From contig NZ_CP015163.1 in the NCBI RefSeq assembly GCF_003312875.1, forward strand, positions 8,618,001 through 8,682,000: a stretch of 64,000 nucleotides of DNA, in the 5' to 3' direction. The notes below the pieces were generated by a model. It did no database searches. It saw only the letters and a list, made by a program, of their open reading frames with translations, and was not told the origin of the DNA. This DNA comes from Amycolatopsis albispora. GTDB lineage: Bacteria; Actinomycetota; Actinomycetes; Mycobacteriales; Pseudonocardiaceae. Made by a program: the position numbers and the translations under genes. Shown here one piece after another: positions 26,869 to 35,551 of this stretch. Positions within the stretch are counted from its first letter, which is position 1; every line of letters starts with the position of its first letter.

Positions 26869-28553
26869 TGCAGATCGCTTTCCTCGGCACGGGCCACCCA
26901 TTGCGCGAACCGCTCGCCGTTTTCCCGCTTTTCCGCGAAATTGCGCACGACGCGTTCCACGTAGTCGGTCAGCTCGGTGCTGGTCACCTTGTGCCCGCGC
27001 AGTTTCCGGCCGAATCCGGCGTCGAGGCCGAGCCCGCCGCCGAGGTGCACCTGGAAGCCCTCGACCTGGTTCCCGTCGTTGTCGGTGACGATCTGGCCCT
27101 TGAGCCCGATGTCGGCGGTCTGGATGCGGGCGCACGAGTTCGGGCAGCCGTTGAGGTGCACGCTGAGCGCCTCGTCCAGCCCGATGTCGGACAGCCGCTT
27201 CTCCAGGTCGGCGACCAGGTCGTGGGCACGCGCCTTGGTCTCGACGATGGCCAGCTTGCAGAACTCGAGCCCGGTGCAGGCCATCACGCCACGCCGCCAC
27301 GGCGACGGCTCGCTGTCCAGGCCCAGCTTCGACAGCGCCACCTGGAGTTCGGTGACCTTGTCCTCGGGCACGTCGAGCACGACGAGCTTCTGCTGCGGGG
27401 TGAGCCGGACGCGGGCGGAACCGGTGCGCTCCACCGCGTCGGCGACGGCGAGCAGCGTGGTGCCGGAGACCCGGCCGGCGATCGGCGCGAAGCCGACGTA
27501 CCGCTTGCCGTCGACCTGTTTGTGCACGCCGACGTGGTCGATCGGGCGCTCGGGCACCTCGGGCGCCGGGCCGTCGATCAGCTCGCGCTTGAGGTACTCG
27601 TCCTGCAGCACCTGGCGGAACTTCTCCGCGCCCCAGTCCTTGACCAGGAACTTGATCCGCGCCCGCGAGCGCAGGCGGCGGTAGCCGTAGTCGCGGAAGA
27701 CGCTGATCACGCCCTCCCAGACCTCGGGCACCTCGTCGAGCGGGACCCAGGTGCCCAGGCGCTGGCCGATCATCGGGTTGGTGGACAGCCCGCCGCCGAC
27801 CCACAGGTCGAAGCCGGGACCGTGCTCGGGGTGGTTGACCCCGACGAAAGCCACGTCGTGGATCTCGTGCGCCACGTCGGCCTGGCCGGAGATCGCGGTC
27901 TTGAACTTGCGCGGCAGGTTCGAATAACGCGGGTCGCCGATGAAGCGGCGCTTGATCTCGTCGATCGCGGGCGTGCCGTCGATGATCTCTTCGGCCGCGA
28001 TACCCGCCACCGGCGAGCCGAGAATGACCCGCGGGCTGTCACCGCAGGCCTCCATCGTGGTCATGCCGGCGTCTTCGAGCTGCTTCCAGATCGCGGGCAT
28101 GTCCTCGACCTGGATCCAGTGGTACTGGATGTTCTGCCGGTCGGTGATGTCGGCGGTGTCGCGGGCGTAGCGCTGAGAGATCTCGCCGAGCACGCGCAGC
28201 TGGGCCAGGCTCAGCGCGCCGCCGTCGAGGCGGACCCGCAGCATGAAGTAGCGGTCGTCCAGCTCCTCGGGCTCCAGGGTGGCCGTGCGGCCGCCGTCGA
28301 TGCCCGGCTTGCGCTGGGTGTAGAGGCCGAACCAGCGGAACCGGCCACGCAGGTCGGCGGGGTCGATCGAGTCGAAGCCGCCGTGCGCGTAGATGTTCTC
28401 GATCCGGGCCCGCACGTTGAGCGGGTTGTCGTCCTTCTTGGAACGCTCGTTCGGGTTGAGCGGTTCGCGGTAGCCGAGCGCCCACTGCCCCTCCCCGCGC
28501 CGCTGCTTGGCGCGTGCGGGGCGGGACGTGCTCGGGCGAGCAGGCGAGGCCAT
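26865..28553 (-). CDS. sir: Ferredoxin-dependent sulfite reductase
   Basis: This 562-residue siroheme [4Fe-4S] enzyme reduces sulfite to sulfide in six one-electron steps. The cluster cysteines are in the two typical motifs, CTGLEFCK and NGCPNSCAR. The N-terminal parachute domain contains DRQNIQYHWIQVEDMP, and a siroheme-binding arginine-rich segment is present (RRLRSRARIKFLVKDWG). The sequence groups with the actinobacterial NirA/SirA family; the operon partners make sulfite rather than nitrite the expected substrate. ATG 28553 has GGAGG upstream. It is the first structural gene, 119 bp after the Cys leader peptide. Confidence 0.93.
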   Translation of the reverse strand: MASPARPSTSRPARAKQRRGEGQWALGYREPLNPNERSKKDDNPLNVRARIENIYAHGGFDSIDPADLRGRFRWFGLYTQRKPGIDGGRTATLEPEELDDRYFMLRVRLDGGALSLAQLRVLGEISQRYARDTADITDRQNIQYHWIQVEDMPAIWKQLEDAGMTTMEACGDSPRVILGSPVAGIAAEEIIDGTPAIDEIKRRFIGDPRYSNLPRKFKTAISGQADVAHEIHDVAFVGVNHPEHGPGFDLWVGGGLSTNPMIGQRLGTWVPLDEVPEVWEGVISVFRDYGYRRLRSRARIKFLVKDWGAEKFRQVLQDEYLKRELIDGPAPEVPERPIDHVGVHKQVDGKRYVGFAPIAGRVSGTTLLAVADAVERTGSARVRLTPQQKLVVLDVPEDKVTELQVALSKLGLDSEPSPWRRGVMACTGLEFCKLAIVETKARAHDLVADLEKRLSDIGLDEALSVHLNGCPNSCARIQTADIGLKGQIVTDNDGNQVEGFQVHLGGGLGLDAGFGRKLRGHKVTSTELTDYVERVVRNFAEKRENGERFAQWVARAEESDLQ

Positions 28554-28555
28554 CG

Positions 28556-28672
28556 GTCCTCCGGGATTCTTCTGGCGCCTGCGCACCGTGAACGCCCTGG
28601 TCTGGCCGTGGTGGGAGCGATCGCGGCTGGGCTCGGCGCCGACATGGCATGGGTCAGGCGGGCGGAGCGGGA
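28556..28672 (-). promoter_or_regulatory. Probable attenuator region between Cys leader peptide and sir
   Basis: The gap between the leader stop and the sir start can fold back. CGCTCCGCC, a few bases after the leader stop (28660-28670), is partly complementary to the sir ribosome-binding site region CCCGGAGG (28558-28567). A ribosome stalled near the leader Cys codon could prevent that pairing and free the sir start. No T-tailed terminator was found, so translational rather than transcriptional attenuation is favoured. The pairing was judged by eye. Confidence 0.4.
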
Positions 28673-28753
28673 TTACGCACGGCAGAGGGCGCTGGCGACA
28701 CGTCGGAGGTCGACGTGGCGGCGAGCCACGAGGAGGACACCGGCGTAAGTCAC
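28673..28753 (-). CDS. Cys-containing leader peptide of the sulfate-assimilation operon
   Basis: This 26-codon ORF starts at GTG 28753 with GGGA 3 bp upstream. It encodes VTYAGVLLVA followed by RRHVDLRRVASALCRA and a TAA stop. The block RRHVDL...SALCR is the hallmark of the small 'putative leader peptides' seen before sulfur-metabolism genes in actinobacteria. The single cysteine lies three codons from the stop. Ribosome stalling at that codon under cysteine shortage is the expected sensor; Cys-dependent upstream ORFs are established in mycobacteria. It precedes sir by 119 bp. A near-palindrome CCACAATGTGG at 28774-28784, just upstream, might be a regulator site. Confidence 0.82.
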   Translation of the reverse strand: MTYAGVLLVARRHVDLRRVASALCRA

Positions 28754-28857
28754 GGTCCCAGGGTGCCACGCGTCCACAATGTGGTCGAGCGTTGCCCGAA
28801 TGGTGGGAGCGAGGTCACCGGGCCTGGTCACCGGGGCCGATTTGGGATAGTGGAGGG

Positions 28858-30072
28858 GTGCACCTGCTCACCGATCCCACGCCGCCCGCCGAGCTGGCCC
28901 TGCCCGAATCCGCGCTGGCGGGCCTCGGCACCCGGCCGTTCGGGGTCTACGTCCACGTGCCGTTCTGCGCGACACGCTGCGGCTACTGCGACTTCAACAC
29001 TTATACCGCCGGTGAGCTGGGTACGTCCTCCTCTCCCACCAGCTGGCTGGACGGCCTGCGCCGCGAGCTGGACCTGGCCGCGGCGATGCTGGGCCGGGCG
29101 CCGGCGGTGGACACCGTTTTTGTCGGCGGCGGCACCCCGTCGCTGCTCGGCGCGGACGGGCTCGCTTCCGTGCTGGACGCGGTGCGCGGTGCGTTCGGCC
29201 TGGCCAAGGGCGCCGAGGTGACCACCGAATCGAACCCGGAATCCACCTCGCCGGAGTTCTTCGCCGGAATTCGTGACGCGGGTTACAACCGCGTTTCCCT
29301 CGGCATGCAGTCCGCCGCCCGGCACGTGCTCAAGGTGCTGGACCGCGTGCACACCCCGGGGCGGCCGATCCTTGCCGCGATCGAGGCCCGCTCGGCCGGG
29401 TTCGAGCACGTCAACCTCGACCTGATCTACGGCACGCCGGGGGAGCGCGTCGAGGACCTGCGTGCCTCGCTGGACGCGGTGCTGACCGCGGGCGTGGACC
29501 ACGTTTCGGCCTACGCGCTGATCGTCGAGGAGGGCACCGCGCTGGCCAGGCGGGTGCGCCGGGGCGAGCTGCCCATGCCGGACGACGACGTGCTCGCGGC
29601 CTACTACGAGCTGATCGACGAGGTGCTCGCCACGGCCAGGCTGCGCTGGTACGAGGTGTCGAACTGGGCGTCGTCGGAGGCCGCGCGCTGCCGTCACAAC
29701 CTGGGCTACTGGCGCGGCGGGGACTGGTGGGGTGCCGGACCGGGGGCGCACAGCCACGTCGGCGGGGTGCGGTGGTGGAACGTGAAGCACCCGGCGAAGT
29801 ACGCGGACCTGCTGGCGGCCGGGCACGTGCCCGCCGGTGGGCAGGAGGTGCTGAGCGAGTCCGAGCGGCACGTCGAACGGGTGATGCTGGAGCTGCGGCT
29901 GGCGGACGGGCTGCCGCTGGACGCGCTGGACGCCGCGGGCGCCTCGGAGGCGCGGGCGGCAGCGCGCGAGGGACTGCTGGTGGAGTCGGAACTGTCGGCG
30001 CGGGGCCGGGCCGTGCTCACGGACAAGGGCCGCCTACTCGCGGACGGCGTAGTCCGACGGCTGGTGCCTTAG
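28858..30072 (+). CDS. hemW: Heme chaperone / radical SAM protein HemW
   Basis: This 404-residue radical-SAM protein has the cluster motif in FCATRCGYCDFNTYT (CxxxCxxC). The family GGGTPSLL loop and TTESNPEST segment follow, and the C-terminal HemW domain is present (WYEVSNWASSEAARCRHNLGYW). The residues fit HemW, which binds heme and delivers it to apoproteins, rather than the oxygen-independent coproporphyrinogen oxidase HemN. The start is GTG 28858, 6 nt after a GATAGT hexamer (28846-28851), so it is probably leaderless. It diverges from the sulfate operon. A family hairpin follows 8 bp after its stop. Confidence 0.9.
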   Translation: MHLLTDPTPPAELALPESALAGLGTRPFGVYVHVPFCATRCGYCDFNTYTAGELGTSSSPTSWLDGLRRELDLAAAMLGRAPAVDTVFVGGGTPSLLGADGLASVLDAVRGAFGLAKGAEVTTESNPESTSPEFFAGIRDAGYNRVSLGMQSAARHVLKVLDRVHTPGRPILAAIEARSAGFEHVNLDLIYGTPGERVEDLRASLDAVLTAGVDHVSAYALIVEEGTALARRVRRGELPMPDDDVLAAYYELIDEVLATARLRWYEVSNWASSEAARCRHNLGYWRGGDWWGAGPGAHSHVGGVRWWNVKHPAKYADLLAAGHVPAGGQEVLSESERHVERVMLELRLADGLPLDALDAAGASEARAAAREGLLVESELSARGRAVLTDKGRLLADGVVRRLVP

Positions 30073-30080
30073 GCGGTTGA

Positions 30081-30135
30081 TGTCACGAATGTGGCTTTCG
30101 AGACGTTTGGCGTCCCGAAAGCCACATTCGTGACA
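30081..30135. repeat. Dispersed hairpin family, copy 5 (between hemW and response regulator)
   Basis: The arms 30081-30105 and 30111-30135 pair over 25 bp with a single mismatch (inner GAGACG against CGTCCC), around loop TTTGG. It lies between two convergent genes, 8 bp after hemW and 39 bp before the stop of the opposing response-regulator gene. The left arm is identical to that of copy 3. Confidence 0.92.
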
Positions 30136-30174
30136 CCGGGGTCGGGAGCCGCGTTCGGCGCTCGGGGGCACCCG

Positions 30175-30828
30175 TCAGAGCTGCGGGCGGACCAGGCCCG
30201 ATTCGTAGGCGGCGATGACCAGCTGCGCTCGGTCCCGCGCGTCCAGCTTGGTGAGCAGGCGGCTGACGTAGGTCTTCGCGGTCAGCGGGCTGATCACCAG
30301 TTCCTCGGCCAGTTCGGCGTTGCTCAGCCCGCGCCCGATCAGCGTCAGGACCTCCCGCTCGCGAGCCGTCAGCATGTCGAGCACTCCCGGCGGCGGGTCC
30401 GGCTGCGCCAGCACCCGCGTGATCAGCGCCCGCGTCGCTCCCGGCGAGAGCAGGGCGTCCCCGGCGGCGACCGTCCTGATCGCGGCCAGCAGCGTGCCCG
30501 GCTTGGCGTCCTTCACCAGGAATCCGCTGGCCCCCGCGCGCAACGCGCCGAGCACGTTGTCGTCGGTTTCGAAGGTGGTCAGGATCAGCACCCGCACCCC
30601 GGCCAGGTCGGGGTCCTCGGCGATCCGCGCGGTGGCCGCGATGCCGTCGGTGCCGGGCATGCGGATGTCCATCACCACCACGTCGGCCCGCTCGGCCCGC
30701 GCCATGGTCACCGCCTGCGCCCCGTCGGCCGCCTCGCCCACCACCGCCATGTCTTCCGCCGACGAGATCAGCAGGGCGAACGCGCTGCGCACCAGCGCCT
30801 GGTCATCGGCGAGCAGGACCCGGATCAC
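30175..30828 (-). CDS. NarL/LuxR-type response regulator
   Basis: This 217-residue protein has a receiver domain (residues 1-120) with the phosphoacceptor Asp54 in VVVMDIRMPG, the acidic pair in VLLADDQ and Lys in FLVKDAKP. A C-terminal LuxR helix-turn-helix follows (LTAREREVLTLIGRGLSNAE). Its GTG overlaps the stop of the histidine kinase gene by 4 bp. It most likely regulates the MMPL gene at the head of this operon in response to an envelope or drug signal. Confidence 0.92.
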   Translation of the reverse strand: MIRVLLADDQALVRSAFALLISSAEDMAVVGEAADGAQAVTMARAERADVVVMDIRMPGTDGIAATARIAEDPDLAGVRVLILTTFETDDNVLGALRAGASGFLVKDAKPGTLLAAIRTVAAGDALLSPGATRALITRVLAQPDPPPGVLDMLTAREREVLTLIGRGLSNAELAEELVISPLTAKTYVSRLLTKLDARDRAQLVIAAYESGLVRPQL

Positions 30829-31961
30829 ACGCGCTCCTCGGCAGGCAGTTCGGCGGTGACGGTGAAACCACCGCGGGCGCCGGGACCGGCGGTGAGCCGC
30901 CCGCCGAGCACGGCGGCCCGTTCGGTCATGCCGATGATGCCGTACCCGCCCCCGCGCCTGCCGGTGCTGCCCCGGCCGTCGTCGGTGATCTCCAGCCGCA
31001 CGCGCCCGCCGAGGTAGTCGAGCCGCACGGTGGCCCGCGAGGCGGTGGCGTGCTTGACCACGTTCGTCAGCGCTTCCTGCGTGATCCGGTACAGCGTGAT
31101 CTCGACCGCGGGCCCCAGCTCCCGGGGCTCGCCGTGCTCGGAAAACGTCACGGCGACCCCGGCGGACCGGGTGGCGTCGACCAGTTCCGGGAGCCGGTCC
31201 AGCCCGGGCGTCGGACGGCGGTCGGAGTCGGTTTCGTTGCCCCGCAGCACATCGAGTGTGGTGCGGAGTTCCGCGAGCGCCTTGCTGCTGGCCTCGGCGA
31301 CGGTCCGCAACGGCTCGGCGATCCGCGCCAGCGCCGGGTGGTCGCGTTCCTCGTCGAGCAGGTGCGCGGCCACCCCGGCGTGCGCGTTGATCACCACGAT
31401 GTTGTGCGCCAGCACGTCGTGCAGGTCCCGCGCGATCCGCAGCCGCTCTTCGGCGACGCGCCGCGCGGCGCGCTCGGTGATGCTGTCGACGTACTGGCGG
31501 TGCTGGCGGACGGCCTCGCCGAACACCGTCGCCACGGTCAGCCAGCCCAGCGGCGCGGCCACCTCCACCCCTGGCGGGCCGTCCTGCGTCAGGCCGATGG
31601 TCAGCGCGATGGCCAGGAAGATCGGCAGCAGGGTGGCGATCGTGCGCTTGCGGGTACCGCTGACCACCACCGTGTACAGCAGCACCATCACCGGCGGCAG
31701 CGCGACCTCGTGCGGGTAGTCCACCGCGTGGTACGGCACCGCCGCGACGCAGCTGACCAGCAGCGCGGGCAGCGGCAGCCACCGCCGGACGAGCACCGGC
31801 AGGGTCTGCGCCACCAGCAGCAGCGCGCCGGCGCCGTCGAGTTCGTGGCCCTCGAACCAGTGCGTGGGCAGCAGCCACGCGGCCAGCACGGTGACCGCGG
31901 CCAGCGCGGCGGTCAGCGCCGCGTCGGCGAGGCCGACGCGGCGCCGGGGTTCCGTCGTCAC
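30825..31961 (-). CDS. Sensor histidine kinase (HisKA_3 type)
   Basis: This 378-residue kinase has about five N-terminal membrane helices with little extracytoplasmic sequence. A DHp domain of the NarL-partner type follows, with the phosphoacceptor His in IARDLHDVLAHNI. The ATPase domain has N-box ITQEALTNVVKHA and G-box GGYGIIGMTERAAVLGG. Lack of a periplasmic sensing domain suggests membrane-level sensing. The start overlaps the MMPL stop by 4 bp (GTGA), giving the order MMPL - kinase - regulator in one operon. Confidence 0.92.
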   Translation of the reverse strand: MTTEPRRRVGLADAALTAALAAVTVLAAWLLPTHWFEGHELDGAGALLLVAQTLPVLVRRWLPLPALLVSCVAAVPYHAVDYPHEVALPPVMVLLYTVVVSGTRKRTIATLLPIFLAIALTIGLTQDGPPGVEVAAPLGWLTVATVFGEAVRQHRQYVDSITERAARRVAEERLRIARDLHDVLAHNIVVINAHAGVAAHLLDEERDHPALARIAEPLRTVAEASSKALAELRTTLDVLRGNETDSDRRPTPGLDRLPELVDATRSAGVAVTFSEHGEPRELGPAVEITLYRITQEALTNVVKHATASRATVRLDYLGGRVRLEITDDGRGSTGRRGGGYGIIGMTERAAVLGGRLTAGPGARGGFTVTAELPAEERV

Positions 31962-33976
31962 CGCTCCATCTTCCCCGGCAACGCCACCAGCAGGGGCGCG
32001 ACCAGCAGCGGTTGCACCACCAGCGTCTGCAGCAGCACCCCGGCGGCGACCGCGAACCCGAGTTCGACCATCGGCACGAACGGCAGGGACGCCAGCACCG
32101 CGAAGGTGGCCGCGAGCACCAGGCCCGCCGACGCGATCACCCCGCCGGTCGAGGTCACCGCCCGCCGCGTGGCCTCCTTGGTGCCCAGCCGCGGGGCGTC
32201 GTCGCGGATGCGGGCCACCAGGAAGATCGAATAGTCCACGCCCAGCGCGACACCGAACACGAAGCACAGCGCGGGCAGGTTCGCCGCCGTCCCGGCGAAG
32301 CCGAAGAGCACGTCGTAGGCGATCGCGCCGATGCCGAGCGCCGCGGCGAAGCAGAGCAGCACCGCGCCCACCACCACGAGCGACGCGACCACCGCCCGCA
32401 GGAGCAGGACGAGCACCAGCAGGACCACGGCGAGCACCAGCGGCAGGACCAGCCAGTTGTCCGCCGCGGTGGCCTCGCGGGTGTCCAGTTCCTCGGCGGC
32501 GGGCCCGCCGACCAGCGCGTCCGGGGCGACCGCCGCGCGCAGGCGGCTCACCGTGTCGAACTCCTCCTGGGTGTCCGGGGTGGCGCCGGGGCGGACCTCG
32601 ATGACGGTCAGCCCGTCGCCCTGCCGCGCCGGTTCGGCCTCGGCGACGCCGGGCACGGCCGCGGCAAGCGCGGTCACGTCGTCCGCCTTCGCGCTGTCGG
32701 TGACCACGGTGAGCGGGCGGCCGCTCTGCTCGGGGAACGCCTGGCCGAGGGTGGCGTATCCGGCGACCGACTCGGGGGTGTCGGTGAACTGGCCCGTCTC
32801 GCCGAGGTCGCCGCCGAGCTGGGTGAGGCCGAGCGCGAAGACCCCGAGCACGGCGGCGCTCGCGGCGGCCGTGCGCACCGGCTTGGCGACCGCGTGGTTC
32901 GCGACCCTGGCCCAGATGCCGCGGCTCGCCGTGGCCGGAGCGCCGTAGCGCGGCACCTTCGGCCAGAACACCCGCCGTCCGGTGACCAGCAGCAGCGCCG
33001 GGAACAGCGTCAACATGGTGACCAGCGTGCAGGCGATGCCGACGGCACCGGCCAGGCCGAGCCCGGACAGGTCGTTCATCCTGGCGGCGAGCAGGCACAG
33101 CAGGCCGAGCGTGACCGTGCCGGCCGACGCGAGCACCGCCGGGCCGGCGCCCCGCAGCGCGGCACCCATCGCCTGGTGCACGTCGTGCACGCGCCGCAGT
33201 TCCTCGCGATACCGGGCGACCAGCAGCATGGCGTAGTCGGTGCCCGCCCCGAACACCAGCACGATCATGATCGAGAAGCTCTGCGTGGACACGGTGATCC
33301 CGGCGGCCGACGCGATGCCGTACAGGGCCGCCATCGACACCATCGCCGACACGCCGACCGCGGCCAGCGGCAGCAACCACAGGAACGGGCTGCGGTAGGT
33401 GATGATCAGCAGCAACGCCACGACGGCGGTGGTGACCATCATCAGCGTCTCGTCGATGCCTTCGAAGACCGCGTCGATGTCGGCGCCGATCGCGCTGGAC
33501 CCGGTCACCTGCACGGTCAGCCCCGGCGGTGGCTGCGCGACGGCCAGCCGGACCTCCTCGACGAAGGCGGCCGTGCGTTCCTCGTCCTCGCCCGGATTTT
33601 CCCGTTCCACGGCGTACATCAGCGTGCGGCCGTCGTCGGAGGTCACCGGTGGCATGCCGGTGCCGCCGAGCGCGTCACGCCGCGCGGTCGCCCACGTGCG
33701 GTCCGCTTCAGTGATGCCGTCCTGCCGCTGCTGCACGACGAGCACCTGGTCGCCTTCGCCGCCGGGAATCCGTTCCACGAGTTCGGTGACCCTGGTGGAT
33801 TCCGCGTCGGCGGGCAGCCGGTCACGTGCGTCGTCGCTCTGCACCGACCCGATGTTCAGCCCGACCGGCACGGCCAGCGCGAGCAGCAGCAACCACAACC
33901 CGATGATGACCCGCTTGGCCGTCCGGCCGGCGGGCAGCGCGAAGTACCCGCGCGCCTGTTCCGCTTTTTCCAGCAC
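31958..33976 (-). CDS. MMPL/RND-family membrane transporter
   Basis: This 672-residue protein has about 11-12 membrane helices in two homologous halves. Each half has a large loop and the family's proton-relay motif (FGAGTDYAMLL in the first half, GVALGVDYSIFL in the second). Such transporters move lipids, glycolipids or hydrophobic drugs across the envelope. The GTG start is at 33976. It heads an operon with its own two-component system, a layout common for inducible exporters in actinobacteria. The cargo is unknown. Confidence 0.9.
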   Translation of the reverse strand: MLEKAEQARGYFALPAGRTAKRVIIGLWLLLLALAVPVGLNIGSVQSDDARDRLPADAESTRVTELVERIPGGEGDQVLVVQQRQDGITEADRTWATARRDALGGTGMPPVTSDDGRTLMYAVERENPGEDEERTAAFVEEVRLAVAQPPPGLTVQVTGSSAIGADIDAVFEGIDETLMMVTTAVVALLLIITYRSPFLWLLPLAAVGVSAMVSMAALYGIASAAGITVSTQSFSIMIVLVFGAGTDYAMLLVARYREELRRVHDVHQAMGAALRGAGPAVLASAGTVTLGLLCLLAARMNDLSGLGLAGAVGIACTLVTMLTLFPALLLVTGRRVFWPKVPRYGAPATASRGIWARVANHAVAKPVRTAAASAAVLGVFALGLTQLGGDLGETGQFTDTPESVAGYATLGQAFPEQSGRPLTVVTDSAKADDVTALAAAVPGVAEAEPARQGDGLTVIEVRPGATPDTQEEFDTVSRLRAAVAPDALVGGPAAEELDTREATAADNWLVLPLVLAVVLLVLVLLLRAVVASLVVVGAVLLCFAAALGIGAIAYDVLFGFAGTAANLPALCFVFGVALGVDYSIFLVARIRDDAPRLGTKEATRRAVTSTGGVIASAGLVLAATFAVLASLPFVPMVELGFAVAAGVLLQTLVVQPLLVAPLLVALPGKMER

Positions 33977-34087
33977 CGTTTCGCCCCTTCAATTGGCTCG
34001 GGGCGAAACGGTGCCGGGTCAGCGGGGGTGTGCGCGTCCGGCTGGAGTGGACAGCCGGGGTACTCCTGGAGTTGACACGGCTTCCGG

Positions 34088-34276
34088 TCAGCGAGAGCGG
34101 GCACGCCAGAACGTGCGTCCGCGTGCGCTCGCCCCGACCCCGGCCAGGTGCAGTGCCACGCAGAGCAGACCGGCGGTGAGCAGGGTGCCTCCGTCGAGCG
34201 CCGTCCCGAGCGAGATGTCGGCCAGGTCGAAGATCAGCGCCAAGCCGAAGATGACCGCGGCAATGATGGCGAACAC
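34088..34276 (-). CDS. Small two-helix membrane protein
   Basis: This 62-residue protein has two hydrophobic helices (MFAIIAAVIFGLALIFDLAD and LLTAGLLCVALHLAGVGA) and a basic C-terminus. It is a widespread small hypothetical type in actinobacteria. An excellent ribosome-binding site AAGGAGG sits 7 bp before GTG 34276, which supports expression. It lies between the MMPL operon and a MerR gene. No function can be assigned. Confidence 0.75.
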   Translation of the reverse strand: MFAIIAAVIFGLALIFDLADISLGTALDGGTLLTAGLLCVALHLAGVGASARGRTFWRARSR

Positions 34277-34358
34277 GGCAGTCCTCCTTTCGAGCCCCCG
34301 ATACCGGTGCGGGTACCCGGTACCGCCGCGCTGATTCCTCGCATTCGGAGCAATCCGC

Positions 34359-34757
34359 TCAGCCCGGCGGGATCCGCTCGGCGAGCCGGCGGCGGAAGTG
34401 GGCGCACTCGAGGAAGTCGTCGCTGGTGCAGGCGATCGCGTGCCCGAGCGCGGCGCGGGCGGCCTCGGCTTCCTCGATGCGCTTGGTCAGGGCCGCGTGG
34501 TGCTCGCGCAGCGCCGCGCGGCGGTCGGCCGGATCGCCGGTGGTCAGCACGCGCCGGATTTCGGCCAGGCCGAAGCCGAGTTCCTTGCCCTGGAGGATGA
34601 GCGCCACCTTGACCACGTCGGACTTCCGGTAGCGGCGCTGCCCGCCCGCGGTGCGCTCCGGGGTGAGCAGTCCTTCGGCCTCCCAGTGCCGGAGCACGTT
34701 CGTCGGCAGCCCGAACCGGCCGGCCAGCTCGCCGACGGTGTACTCGCTTGACTTCAT
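34359..34757 (-). CDS. MerR-family transcriptional regulator
   Basis: This 132-residue protein has the MerR winged helix (YTVGELAGRFGLPTNVLRHW, GGQRRYRKSDVVKVAL) and a dimerisation helix (DRRAALREHHAALTKRIEEA). A short C-terminal region with two cysteines follows (IACTSDDFLECAHF), which could bind metal or sense thiol stress. The ATG lies inside a perfect 22-bp palindrome, implying autoregulation at the start of translation or transcription. It is divergent from a methyltransferase gene, its likely target. Confidence 0.88.
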   Translation of the reverse strand: MKSSEYTVGELAGRFGLPTNVLRHWEAEGLLTPERTAGGQRRYRKSDVVKVALILQGKELGFGLAEIRRVLTTGDPADRRAALREHHAALTKRIEEAEAARAALGHAIACTSDDFLECAHFRRRLAERIPPG

Positions 34758-34771
34758 GTCGACATGAAGTC
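34750..34771. promoter_or_regulatory. 22-bp palindromic operator over the merR-type start codon
   Basis: GACTTCATGTCGACATGAAG followed by TC is a perfect 22-bp palindrome that contains the regulator's own ATG (34755-34757). It lies 43 bp before the divergent methyltransferase start. A TTGACT (34748-34753) overlaps it and could be a -35 for the plus-strand gene, as expected where MerR proteins twist a long spacer. The symmetry is seen directly; binding is inferred. Confidence 0.7.
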
Positions 34772-34813
34772 ACAGACTGGGGTCACACGGCAACCCGGAC
34801 CGGAGGTTTTCCG

Positions 34814-35551
34814 ATGATCGAACGCTTTGTCGCCATGATGGACGGTTTCGAACGCGAGCCGGCCGCCGCGCTGGCCCGGCACCGCGGGCACGAGCTGCTG
34901 CGCGTGGCGGCGGGGCAGCGGGTGGTGGACGTGGGCTGCGGCACCGGGACTTCGGTGGGGGAGCTGGCCGCGGCGGGCGCGCGGGTGTCCGGTGTGGACG
35001 TCAACCCCGAAGTGCTGGTGGTGGCGAAGGGACGTCATCCCGCCGGTGAGTTCACCGAAGGCAGCGCGGAGCGGCTTCCCTTTCCCGACGGGCATTTCCA
35101 CGGTTACCGCGCGGAACGCGTCTACCACGCGGTGGCCGACCCGGCGGCCGCGCTGGCCGAGGCGGCGCGGGTACTGGCGCCCGGCGGGCGCATAGTCCTC
35201 ATTGGACCGAACTGGGAGATGGTCGGGGTCGACAGCGACGACCCGGCCACCGAGCGGGCCGTGCTGGGTGCCCAGGTGGCGTCGATGCCGTCACCGCGCA
35301 GCGCGCTGCGGTACCGGAACCTGTTGCTGGACGGCGGTTTCACCGACGTGGCGGTGGAGGTGCACACCGCGCTGCTGACCGGCGAGACCGGGCTGCCGAT
35401 GCTGGAGTCGGCGGCCTCGGCCGCCGTCGGCACGGGCGTGATCAGCGCCGAGCGAGCCCAGAACTGGCTCGCGGAGCAGCGGGAACGCGTGGCGCGGGGC
35501 CGGTTCCTGCTCGCGGCCCCGCAGTTCGTCGCGTCGGCCACCCGGCCTTAA
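34814..35551 (+). CDS. SAM-dependent methyltransferase
   Basis: This 245-residue class I methyltransferase has motif I VVDVGCGTGTSVGELAA, the acidic residue in VSGVDVNPEV, EGSAERLPFPDGHF (post-I/II) and VLAPGGRIVLIGPN. It is UbiE/COQ5-like in layout and the substrate is unknown. ATG 34814 has GGAGG 8 bp upstream. It is divergent from the MerR gene with a shared operator, so it probably belongs to that regulator's response. Its stop overlaps the stop of the convergent SDR gene. Confidence 0.85.
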   Translation: MIERFVAMMDGFEREPAAALARHRGHELLRVAAGQRVVDVGCGTGTSVGELAAAGARVSGVDVNPEVLVVAKGRHPAGEFTEGSAERLPFPDGHFHGYRAERVYHAVADPAAALAEAARVLAPGGRIVLIGPNWEMVGVDSDDPATERAVLGAQVASMPSPRSALRYRNLLLDGGFTDVAVEVHTALLTGETGLPMLESAASAAVGTGVISAERAQNWLAEQRERVARGRFLLAAPQFVASATRP

